A stretch of 5,814 nucleotides of DNA from Candidatus Uhrbacteria bacterium RIFOXYB12_FULL_58_10 (GTDB lineage Bacteria > Patescibacteriota > Patescibacteriia > UBA9934 > GWF2-40-263). Below, piece by piece: positions 1-5,814 of this stretch (position 1 is its first letter; the number at the start of each line of letters is the position of its first letter). The notes under the pieces were generated by a model. That model saw only the letters and a program-made list of their open reading frames with translations. It did no database searches and was not told the DNA's origin. Location: positions 1 to 5,814 of the forward strand of contig CALQZE010000032.1 in NCBI GenBank assembly GCA_943348955.1, read 5' to 3'. A program made the translations under genes and the position numbers.

Positions 1-1
1 A

Positions 2-2011
2 AAAAAAGCAAAACGCATTACCTTTCATGAAATTACGAAGACTGCCATTGAGCATGCTCTTCAGAATCCTCGTACGATCGATCTAAATTTAGTTGATGCA
101 CAGCAAGCACGACGCATTCTGGATCGTCTTGTCGGTTATGAACTTTCCCCTTTTCTTTGGAACAAGGTCCGCCGTGGTCTCTCCGCCGGTCGTGTGCAAT
201 CTGTTGCTATGCGACTCGTTGTCGAACGTGAACGTGAACGTAAAGCGTTTATTATAGAAGAATATTGGTCCATCGATGCGCAGTGTATTAAAGGAGAGAT
301 GGACTTTCCTGCAAAGCTCCACGAGATCGATGGAAAGAAATTGGATAAACTCGATATCAAAACAGCAGCAGAAGCACAAGCAATCGTTGACGCCGTTCAA
401 GGAAAATCCATGACAGTCCTCGATGTTGCCTTCAAAGAAGTTTCAAAATCCCCCCCACAACCATTTACAACATCTTCTCTTCAGATTGATGCGAACAATA
501 AAATGGGAATGAGTGCAAAGCAAACCATGACACTCGCACAACAGTTATACGAAACAGGTCGCATTACTTACATGCGTACAGACTCCATCAACCTTGCCGA
601 AAAATTTCTTGAAGAAGCACAAGCCTTTCTCAAATCAACATTTGGTGAAGTCTATGCAACCGGTGCAAATCGCTACAAAACAAACAAGAAAGGAGCACAG
701 GAAGCCCATGAGGCAATTCGTCCGACAGATCCAGCAATGACTCCTGATTCCATCAAAGCAGAACTTGAACCACGCGTGTGGAAATTATACGATTTGATTT
801 GGCGTCGCACTCTTGCTTCTCAAATGCCAAACGCAAAATTGAATCAAACACGTGTAGACATGGATGTTGAAAAACACCTGTTCCGTGCAAATGGATCCTC
901 TGTCATTTTCGACGGCTACACAAAAGTTTATCAATCCACAAAAGAAAAGTTTTTGCCGGAATTGAAAGCGGGAGATATCGTCACAGCAAAGTCTGTCGAA
1001 CCAACGCAACATTTTACAGAACCTCCGGCACGATACTCTGATGCAACACTCGTAAAAATTCTGGAAGAATACGGGATCGGTCGTCCGTCTACATACGCGC
1101 CGACCATCAACACCGTCATCGTTCGCGGATACGTTGACCGCGATGAAAATAAAAAACTATTTCCGACAGACATCGCCTTCATTGTGAGCGATCTTCTCGT
1201 GGAACATTTTCCACAAATCGTCGATTTCAGTTTCACTGCAAACTTAGAAAAAGAATTCGATGATATCGCAGAAGGCAACATGGAACTCGAGCCGATGCTT
1301 GAGCATTTCTACACGCCATTCCATAAAAACCTCCAAGAAAAAACAAAAGAGTTAACACGTGAAGACATCATGCCGGAACGTATTCTCGGAAAAGACCCAG
1401 CAACGGGTCTTGATGTCATTGTGAGGACCGGACGCTTCGGTGCATTCGTACAGATCGGACCGTGGAGCAAAGAAGATCAGAAAGCAAAGATCAACAAACC
1501 GAAGAGCGCATCTCTCATGAAAGACATGAACGTTGAATCGGTTACGCTTGAACAAGCTCTTCTCTGTCTCACTCTGCCGCGCACACTCGGGACAACCAAT
1601 GAAGGCGCACGAATCATTGCGGCAAACGGTCGGTTTGGTCCCTATGTCTCTGATGGAAAAATATTTGCATCTCTCAAAGAACCACTCGATCCACTTACTG
1701 TCACTCTCGAACAAGCAAAAGAATTATTGGAAGCCAGAAGAATTGCGGCTATTCCGCTCGCGGAATTTGGTGAAGATCCGGAATCCAAAGGACATATCAT
1801 CATGCGAACAGGTCGTTATGGTCCCTATGTCACAGACGGAACCACAAACGCTTCTCTCGGAAAAAGTTACCAACAAGAAACACTTACACGAGAAGATGCT
1901 ATTGCCATTCTCGATGCAAAACGAAAAGCCCCACCTTCAAAACGATTTGGGAAACCCGCAGCCGTGGCAAAACCTGTCGTTGCGAAAAAAGTTGCAAAAG
2001 CGAAAAAATAA
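2..2011 (+). CDS. topA: DNA topoisomerase I (type IA), 5'-truncated by window edge
   Basis: Type IA topoisomerase that relaxes negatively supercoiled DNA through a transient 5'-phosphotyrosine strand break. The frame is open from base 2, giving 669 visible codons; the N-terminal Toprim domain (roughly 110-135 residues by comparison with E. coli TopA) lies outside the window. The GTG at 194 is only the Val of the conserved GRVQSVAMR motif, not a start. Visible residues: RITFHEIT near the beginning, the catalytic motif ITYMRTDS with Tyr190 (codon 569-571) and Arg192, HEAIRPT at 236-242, GIGRPST at 358-364 and DFSFTANLE at 408-416. The C-terminal part carries three topoisomerase C-terminal repeats marked by GRFGAF (477), GRFGPYV (543) and GRYGPYV (604), then a Lys/Ala-rich tail that may contact DNA. 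There are no Cys4 zinc ribbons; only two cysteines are visible in the last 600 residues. The core is intact, so the gene is probably functional. It ends in TAA inside a terminator stem. Confidence 0.97.
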   Translation, partial: KKAKRITFHEITKTAIEHALQNPRTIDLNLVDAQQARRILDRLVGYELSPFLWNKVRRGLSAGRVQSVAMRLVVERERERKAFIIEEYWSIDAQCIKGEMDFPAKLHEIDGKKLDKLDIKTAAEAQAIVDAVQGKSMTVLDVAFKEVSKSPPQPFTTSSLQIDANNKMGMSAKQTMTLAQQLYETGRITYMRTDSINLAEKFLEEAQAFLKSTFGEVYATGANRYKTNKKGAQEAHEAIRPTDPAMTPDSIKAELEPRVWKLYDLIWRRTLASQMPNAKLNQTRVDMDVEKHLFRANGSSVIFDGYTKVYQSTKEKFLPELKAGDIVTAKSVEPTQHFTEPPARYSDATLVKILEEYGIGRPSTYAPTINTVIVRGYVDRDENKKLFPTDIAFIVSDLLVEHFPQIVDFSFTANLEKEFDDIAEGNMELEPMLEHFYTPFHKNLQEKTKELTREDIMPERILGKDPATGLDVIVRTGRFGAFVQIGPWSKEDQKAKINKPKSASLMKDMNVESVTLEQALLCLTLPRTLGTTNEGARIIAANGRFGPYVSDGKIFASLKEPLDPLTVTLEQAKELLEARRIAAIPLAEFGEDPESKGHIIMRTGRYGPYVTDGTTNASLGKSYQQETLTREDAIAILDAKRKAPPSKRFGKPAAVAKPVVAKKVAKAKK

Positions 2012-2052
2012 AATAAACCCTCGACACATCGTCGAGGGTTTATTTTATTTTT
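2004..2052. terminator. Bidirectional intrinsic terminator between topA and the His-rich gene
   Basis: A perfect inverted repeat pairs 2004-2025 with 2031-2052 (22 bp) around a 5-base loop, acatc. The GC-rich core is CCCTCGAC/GTCGAGGG, flanked by A/T-only arms, so a U-rich 3' side is produced on either strand. It lies between two convergent genes and overlaps both stop codons: the topA TAA (2009-2011) is wholly within the left arm, and the opposite gene's TAA (2051-2053) overlaps the right arm. Termination of both transcripts is inferred from structure. Confidence 0.9.
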
Positions 2053-2806
2053 AGTGACCACCACCATGTCCATGATCATCTTTTTTCCCATGGTCATCTT
2101 TTTTTCCATGATCATCATGTCCACCTCCATGACCACCGTGTTTTTCCTTTTCTTTTTCCTCTTTCTCTTTTACTTTATCATCATATTTTTCTTCATCCTC
2201 TGCCTCGATCTCCGCGATTTTTTCTTCCGACACTTCCTTTTTACGCAGCCCTGCAATTTTCTTATCTTCTTTTTCTCTCCATTTTGCCTTTGCTTCTACT
2301 TTCTTATGTTCCGCATGTTCTTTATCAATTGCAGATCCCATTGGTTTGTATCCAACTGTTTTACCCAAAACCCACCCGAGTACTGGAATATCAAACGCCC
2401 ACTTTAAATTCTTTTTCATGACTTTATCTAACCACTTTTCAGATTCTGCAAGAGCATGATCTAATTTTTTTCCTGCTTTTGAAAAAAGACCTGGAGTTTT
2501 ATCAATAGCGCTACCAAGAACAAATACTCCCGCGCTGCGAATAGGCCTTGGTTTTAAATTTGCAATCTTCTCATCAACAGCCCGAAGTTCATCCCGAATT
2601 TCTCGAATACGTCGCTCTGCTTTATTCTGACTTGTTTCTTTTCTTGATGTGCGATCTTTCAGACGTCTTTGAATTTCCTCAACAGAAAGTTCTGCGGGTT
2701 CAACCGCAGCAGGAACATCATGCCCCGCATCCGGTTTCGTTCCATGTGTATCATGAGAATCAACTTTTGGAGTTGGTTCGGGATGTGGTGTGTCGTGAGA
2801 AGACAT
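2051..2806 (-). CDS. Uncharacterised charged coiled-coil protein with histidine-rich C-terminal tail
   Basis: I do not recognise this family. From the ATG at 2806 the product is 251 residues; an in-frame TTG at 2815 would add three residues, but the ATG is the simpler choice. No Shine-Dalgarno is visible before either. Residues 1-36 are polar, with scattered His and Pro and no signal peptide. Residues 41-85 look like a charged helix or coiled coil. Residues 91-162 are the most ordered-looking part: GSAIDK occurs at 98-103 and again at 157-162, bracketing a Trp-containing stretch (WAFDIPVLGWVLGKTVG, 136-152) too short and polar to be a clear transmembrane helix. Residues 163-222 are very rich in Lys and Glu (probable coiled coil). 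Residues 223-251 carry eight His among Gly, Asp and Lys, including DDHGKK repeats, and could bind Ni, Zn or another divalent metal. It is convergent with topA and divergent from rel, so it is probably monocistronic. A cytoplasmic scaffold, nucleic-acid-associated or metal-storage role are all possible; none is shown. Confidence 0.8.
   Translation of the reverse strand: MSSHDTPHPEPTPKVDSHDTHGTKPDAGHDVPAAVEPAELSVEEIQRRLKDRTSRKETSQNKAERRIREIRDELRAVDEKIANLKPRPIRSAGVFVLGSAIDKTPGLFSKAGKKLDHALAESEKWLDKVMKKNLKWAFDIPVLGWVLGKTVGYKPMGSAIDKEHAEHKKVEAKAKWREKEDKKIAGLRKKEVSEEKIAEIEAEDEEKYDDKVKEKEEKEKEKHGGHGGGHDDHGKKDDHGKKDDHGHGGGH
2054..2140 (-). repeat. Low-complexity tandem repeats coding for the His/Gly/Asp/Lys tail
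   Basis: The last 29 codons of the uncharacterised gene are made of imperfect short repeats. An 18-base unit coding Asp-Asp-His-Gly-Lys-Lys occurs twice in a row and is followed by another Asp-Asp-His-Gly; His-Gly-Gly and His-Gly-Gly-Gly blocks lie on both sides. On the + strand the repeats show as alternating CATG(A/G)TCATC and T-runs. Such units can change copy number by replication slippage. Confidence 0.75.
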
Positions 2807-2830
2807 AAATAACAATCAATAATTTTACTT

Positions 2831-2859
2831 ATGATCCCACAATTTTTTGCATGGGTCAA
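2831..2859 (-). promoter_or_regulatory. Candidate sigma70-type promoter for the His-rich gene
   Basis: Read on the minus strand, TTGACC (2859-2854, 5 of 6 matches to the -35 consensus) is followed after 17 bp by GATCAT (2836-2831, 4 of 6 to the -10 consensus). Transcription would begin near 2824, leaving a leader of about 18 bases before the ATG at 2806. The call rests on consensus match and position only. Confidence 0.45.
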
Positions 2860-2864
2860 AGAAA

Positions 2865-2894
2865 TTGGCAAAAATATGCAAGAGATAGTATCTT
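2865..2894 (+). promoter_or_regulatory. Candidate sigma70-type promoter for the rel gene
   Basis: TTGGCA (2865-2870, 5 of 6 to the -35 consensus) is followed after 18 bp by TATCTT (2889-2894, 4 of 6 to the -10 consensus). Transcription would start near 2901, only about eight bases before the ATG at 2909, so the mRNA would be almost leaderless. An alternative -10, TAGTAT at 2886-2891, gives a poorer 15-bp spacing. Weak evidence, based on consensus only. Confidence 0.4.
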
Positions 2895-2908
2895 AAGTGC
2901 ATCCCTCT

Positions 2909-4390
2909 ATGGAAACAATTCGTAGCTACGACAAACTGGAATCGTTTGTCAAAACACATTATCCGGACCCCGATCTCATCACACTTCGCCGAGCGTATGA
3001 CGTCGCAGAAGCGGCTCATGCAGGCAAGTTGAGATTAACCGGGCAACCCGTTATCACCCATCCGCTCGCTGTTTCGTATAAACTCGCGGAAATGGGACTG
3101 CACCTCAACGTCGTTTCGGCGGGGTTGCTTCATGATGTCGTAGAAGATTCAGCTGTGACCATTGAAGATCTCCGCGCTCAATTTGGAGATGACATTGCCT
3201 CGCTTGTAGAAAGCGTCACCAAACTGAAACACACCGTCAAATATGTTGGAGAAGAACGCTATGCGGAAAACATGAGAAAAATGTTTCTTGCGATGGCTGC
3301 CGATGTACGCGTCGTGTTCATGAAATTTGCCGATCGCCTTCACAATCTTCAAACACTCTACGGACAACCAAAAAACAAACAACTTCGCATCGCACGAGAG
3401 TCTCTTGAGATTTACGCTCCTATCGCCGGACGTCTCGGGATGAGTGAGATCAAAGGAGAACTAGAAGACGCGTCATTTTCCTACTTACTCCCAAAAGAAT
3501 ACCAAGACGTTAAAGCGCAAATGGAAATTAAAGTCCGTGAACGTGGAGCACGTGTCAGTCGCATCATCGATCAAACAGAAAAAATGATGACGACAAATAA
3601 CCTCGAAAATTTTCAAATCTATGGCCGCGTCAAACGTTTGTACAGTTTATACAAAAAGATGCAACGCTACGATAACGACATAGAAAAGATTTACGATTTG
3701 ATTGCTGTACGTGTCGTCGTTGAAGATGTCGAGGACTGTTACGCCACACTCGGAATGATTCATCAAATGTTTCGTCCTCTTCCAGGACGTATCAAAGATT
3801 ACATTGCGCAACCAAAACCAAACGGATATCAATCCTTACACACAACAATTTTTGCAGAAGATAAAACGATCGTAGAGTTTCAAATCCGAACGATGGAAAT
3901 GCACGAGCTTGCAGAATACGGTGTCGCCGCCCACTGGAGATATAAAGAAGACGGCACACAAGATTTGAAAAATACGCGATGGATGGAGGAATTGATTCAA
4001 ATTCAAAAAGAATTGGAAACAAAAAAAGATTTCATGCAGCAGCTTGAAATCATGAAAATTGAAGTATTCCGTGATCGCATCTTTGTTTTCACTCCAAAAG
4101 GTGATGTGATCGATCTTCCGGAAGGTGCAACACCGATCGACTTCGCTTATGCAATCCATTCCCAAATCGGAAACAAATGCACTTCCGTGCGTGTGAACGA
4201 TGTCGTGAGAAACTTAGATGTTACCCTCAGATCTGGAGACATCATCGAAATCATCACAAACAAGGATCGTCGCGGTCCAAATCCGGACTGGCTCAAATTT
4301 GCAAAAACGCATCACGCAAGAAGTAAAATTCGCGATGCAACACGTTCCAACATGCGCCAATGGCTTTCGGGAATGTTAAAAAAGAAATAA
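2909..4390 (+). CDS. rel: Bifunctional (p)ppGpp synthetase/hydrolase, short RelA/SpoT form without ACT domain
   Basis: Makes (p)ppGpp from ATP and GDP/GTP and hydrolyses it, setting the stringent response. From ATG 2909 it has 493 residues. GTG 2897 would add four residues and cannot be extended, because an in-frame TAA lies at 2894-2896. The HD hydrolase domain (about 25-150) keeps Arg42, His51, His75-Asp76, Glu79-Asp80, Asp142 and Asn146, the residues expected in active hydrolases. The synthetase domain (about 235-348) has Asp263, the RIKD motif at 294-297 (the R-x-K-D form typical of bifunctional Rel rather than the acidic form of RelA), NGYQSLHTT at 305-313 and Glu323 in VEFQIRT. A TGS domain follows at about 385-450 (FVFTPKGDVIDLPEGATP onwards). 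The protein ends about 43 residues later with LKKK, so the zinc-finger/RIS and ACT/RRM regulatory domains of the usual 700-residue proteins are absent. The stop is followed at once by a terminator, so this is the natural end, not a frameshift. No Shine-Dalgarno is visible. Confidence 0.95.
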   Translation: METIRSYDKLESFVKTHYPDPDLITLRRAYDVAEAAHAGKLRLTGQPVITHPLAVSYKLAEMGLHLNVVSAGLLHDVVEDSAVTIEDLRAQFGDDIASLVESVTKLKHTVKYVGEERYAENMRKMFLAMAADVRVVFMKFADRLHNLQTLYGQPKNKQLRIARESLEIYAPIAGRLGMSEIKGELEDASFSYLLPKEYQDVKAQMEIKVRERGARVSRIIDQTEKMMTTNNLENFQIYGRVKRLYSLYKKMQRYDNDIEKIYDLIAVRVVVEDVEDCYATLGMIHQMFRPLPGRIKDYIAQPKPNGYQSLHTTIFAEDKTIVEFQIRTMEMHELAEYGVAAHWRYKEDGTQDLKNTRWMEELIQIQKELETKKDFMQQLEIMKIEVFRDRIFVFTPKGDVIDLPEGATPIDFAYAIHSQIGNKCTSVRVNDVVRNLDVTLRSGDIIEIITNKDRRGPNPDWLKFAKTHHARSKIRDATRSNMRQWLSGMLKKK

Positions 4391-4403
4391 AATCTTCGCC
4401 CAA

Positions 4404-4440
4404 AAAAAATAACCTCGACAACATGTCGAGGTTATTTTTT
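4404..4440. terminator. Bidirectional intrinsic terminator between rel and parB
   Basis: A perfect inverted repeat pairs 4404-4419 with 4425-4440 (16 bp) around the loop aacat. The core is CCTCGAC/GTCGAGG with A-runs on the left and T-runs on the right, the arrangement expected for termination on both strands. It starts 13 bases after the rel stop and its right arm overlaps the first two bases of the parB stop (4439-4441). The core and loop resemble the hairpin after topA. Confidence 0.9.
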
Positions 4441-5293
4441 AATCAGATAATCGTTCTAATAATTCCATGAGTTCCGGTCGAGAATAAAAGGTAATGCAAA
4501 TTTTTCCACGACCGGCAGATTCTTGAATTTCCACTTTCGTTCCGAGAATCTCACGCAATCGTTTTTCGTGAGCCGCAATATTTGGATCTTTTGGAACAGG
4601 AGAAGAGACATGTTTTATCTTTCCGGAAACACGCGCTTCAACCTGTCTTACGGTCACTCCCCCGTTCAACATTTGTTCAAACAGTTCATGTTGTTTTTTT
4701 GAATCTGTTTCCGCAAGCAACGTGCGTGCGTGAGATTTCATGATACGACCTTCTTTCAACGCTTCCAAAATATCACTTGGTAAATCGAGTAGACGTACAA
4801 TGTTTGCAACGTTCGAACGACTCTTACCCACACGTAGAGCAACTGCATCTTGCGTAAGATTAAATTCATCGATAAGCGCACGGTATGCAATCGCTTCTTC
4901 CACGGCATTCAAATCCTGACGTTGAATATTTTCAATGAGGGCGAGCTCCAACTTCTGTTGTTCTGTTGCATCACGGACGATCACCGGAACCGTTTTTAAT
5001 CCGACGATTCTTGATGCACGCAAACGACGTTCTCCGGCAATCAATTCATATCGACCATTTGATCGAGTTACAACGAGTGGTTGTAGAATTCCATGTTCTT
5101 TTATGGAACCGATCAAATCCTCAAGATCTGTTGGGGAAAAATAAATACGCGGCTGACGCGGGTTTGCTTGAATTTCATCTACACCGACCTCTAAAATTTC
5201 CTTGTGTGCAGAAGGAATAACTTGCTCTGTAAATGTTTGTTTTTGCGGAATCAGTGAACCAAGGCCTTTACCGAGAGCGGGACGCATGTTCAT
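4439..5293 (-). CDS. parB: Chromosome-partitioning protein ParB (CTP-dependent DNA clamp)
   Basis: Binds parS sites, spreads as a CTP-switched sliding clamp and works with ParA to segregate the chromosome origin region. 284 residues from ATG 5293; Met3 (ATG at 5287) is an equally possible start. The N-terminus has the ParA-interacting LGKGLGSLIP stretch (8-17). The ParB/Srx CTPase core follows with NPRQPR at 44-49, the GERR box at 87-90 (LIAGERRLRAS) and ENIQR at 121-125. A helix-turn-helix lies at about 145-170 (LTQDAVALRVGKSRSNVANI), and a short C-terminal dimerisation domain at about 250-284 contains KICITFYSRPELMELLERL. All motifs are intact. It begins 9 bp after the parA stop with no Shine-Dalgarno in the T-rich gap, so it is probably co-transcribed with parA and possibly translationally coupled. 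No parS-like palindrome was found in the window. Confidence 0.96.
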   Translation of the reverse strand: MNMRPALGKGLGSLIPQKQTFTEQVIPSAHKEILEVGVDEIQANPRQPRIYFSPTDLEDLIGSIKEHGILQPLVVTRSNGRYELIAGERRLRASRIVGLKTVPVIVRDATEQQKLELALIENIQRQDLNAVEEAIAYRALIDEFNLTQDAVALRVGKSRSNVANIVRLLDLPSDILEALKEGRIMKSHARTLLAETDSKKQHELFEQMLNGGVTVRQVEARVSGKIKHVSSPVPKDPNIAAHEKRLREILGTKVEIQESAGRGKICITFYSRPELMELLERLSD

Positions 5294-5302
5294 AGAAAAA
5301 AA

Positions 5303-5814
5303 TTAAAGAGCACCTTGTTCACGGAGAATGAATTCTTTTGCCAAACGTTCATACGCTTTGGCCGCCTTAGAGGATGGATCGTATCCGAGAATCGTTTTCC
5401 CAAACGACGGAGCTTCCGCAAGACGAACACTGCGAGGAATCACGGAACGAAAAATTTTATCTGGAAAATAACGGTAGAGTTCCTGCAAAACTTCTTTAGA
5501 AAGTTTTGTGCGGGAATCGTACATCGTAATAACAGCTCCCATGATTTCCAAATTCGGTTTTAAATTTTCTCGAACAAGATTCACGGTATTCATGAGATCC
5601 GTAAGTCCCTCAAGTGCATAAAATTCTGCTTGCACAGGAATCAGAACGGAATCCGAAGCAACCAAACCGTTGATCGTCAACATTCCGAGTGAGGGTTGAT
5701 TATCAATCAAAATATAATCGTAGTCATTACGAACCTCGAGAAGGGCTTTGCGCAAAAAGTGTTCGCGCTCCTCTGCATTCACAAGTTCTGCGGATGCTCC
5801 CGCAAGGGCTCCTG
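5303..5814 (-). CDS. parA: Chromosome-partitioning ATPase ParA (Soj family), 5'-truncated by window edge
   Basis: Deviant Walker ATPase that binds DNA nonspecifically as an ATP dimer and provides the gradient pulling ParB-parS complexes. The frame is open to the window edge (last full codon 5810-5812), giving 169 visible codons; the N-terminal part with the deviant Walker A lysine motif is outside. The GTG at 5782 is internal, since the reading continues upstream with GALAGASAEL. Visible: the Walker B region YDYILID followed by PSLGMLTINGL (Asp37 in the visible part), VLIPVQAEFYALEGL, the MYDSRTKLS segment, VIPRSVRLAEAPSFGK and a C-terminus DPSSKAAKAYERLAKEF, all typical of chromosomal Soj/ParA. 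The usual Cys-Pro after Walker B (DCPPSLG) is Asn-Gln here. First gene of the parA-parB pair as far as can be seen. Confidence 0.95.
   Translation of the reverse strand, partial: GALAGASAELVNAEEREHFLRKALLEVRNDYDYILIDNQPSLGMLTINGLVASDSVLIPVQAEFYALEGLTDLMNTVNLVRENLKPNLEIMGAVITMYDSRTKLSKEVLQELYRYFPDKIFRSVIPRSVRLAEAPSFGKTILGYDPSSKAAKAYERLAKEFILREQGAL

Noticed and set aside
136..152. Not a nucleotide position: residues 136-152 of the unknown protein considered as a transmembrane helix
   Set aside because: The stretch is only about 17 residues and contains Asp, Pro and Lys, with charged flanks on both sides; membrane association remains possible but is not supported.
194..196. GTG as the start of topA
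   Set aside because: The frame is open to the window edge and the upstream codons give conserved TopA sequence (RITFHEIT through GLSAGR), so this codon is an internal Val.
450..456. Run of seven C bases in topA as a frameshift or sequencing error
   Set aside because: The frame continues correctly on both sides, giving the expected PPxPFTTSSLQ motif of type IA topoisomerases.
1533..2136. Overlapping reading frames across the topA 3' end on both strands (1533-2054 + and 1867-2136 -)
   Set aside because: They run through the terminator and lie in other frames of topA and the unknown gene; their products are low-complexity and match no family.
2054..2407. Phe/Ile/Met-rich frame on the + strand, resembling a membrane protein
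   Set aside because: It is the antisense shadow of the Lys/Glu/His-rich gene: Lys and Glu codons read backwards give Phe, Leu and Ser.
2807..2908. Replication origin or DnaA boxes near parAB
   Set aside because: I found no TTATCCACA-like boxes or AT-rich repeat cluster in this gap or elsewhere in the window.
4404..4440. The palindrome beside parB as a parS centromere site
   Set aside because: It does not resemble the usual TGTTTCACGTGAAACA-type parS, has A/T flanks typical of a terminator, and a near copy follows topA.
2..5814. Alternative genetic code (UGA as Gly or Trp)
   Set aside because: All five conserved frames read through without any in-frame TGA, so the standard code is sufficient.

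Overview
The window holds five protein genes on alternating strands, two of them cut by the window edges: topA (+, 5' end missing), a histidine-rich protein of unknown function (-), a short bifunctional RelA/SpoT-type gene (+), parB (-) and parA (-, 5' end missing). It is bacterial, chromosomal and mostly housekeeping. I see no mobile element, CRISPR array, tRNA or rRNA.

The source is probably a bacterium with a small, streamlined genome, possibly of the Patescibacteria/CPR group. The reasons are a Rel protein that stops just after its TGS domain, a TopA without zinc ribbons, a fairly short ParB, very short intergenic gaps, AT-leaning sequence, TAA as stop codon in all five genes, and no Shine-Dalgarno sequence at any of the three visible starts. 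This is inference; no rRNA or other phylogenetic marker is present. The standard genetic code reads all genes without interruption.

Layout: topA runs from the left edge to 2011 and converges on the unknown gene (2051-2806, -). A long perfect hairpin between them (2004-2052) can terminate both. The unknown gene and rel (2909-4390, +) diverge from a 102-bp gap with two candidate back-to-back promoters. Rel then converges on parB (4439-5293, -), with a second hairpin (4404-4440) that shares the same core as the first. ParB lies 9 bp downstream of parA (5303 to the right edge, -), so the two form an operon.

Functionally, topA relaxes negative supercoils, Rel makes and degrades (p)ppGpp, and ParA/ParB segregate the chromosome. 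The gene that cannot be assigned is the charged, coiled-coil protein with a His/Gly/Asp/Lys tail at 2051-2806. It is the most interesting object here, together with the matched pair of bidirectional terminators.
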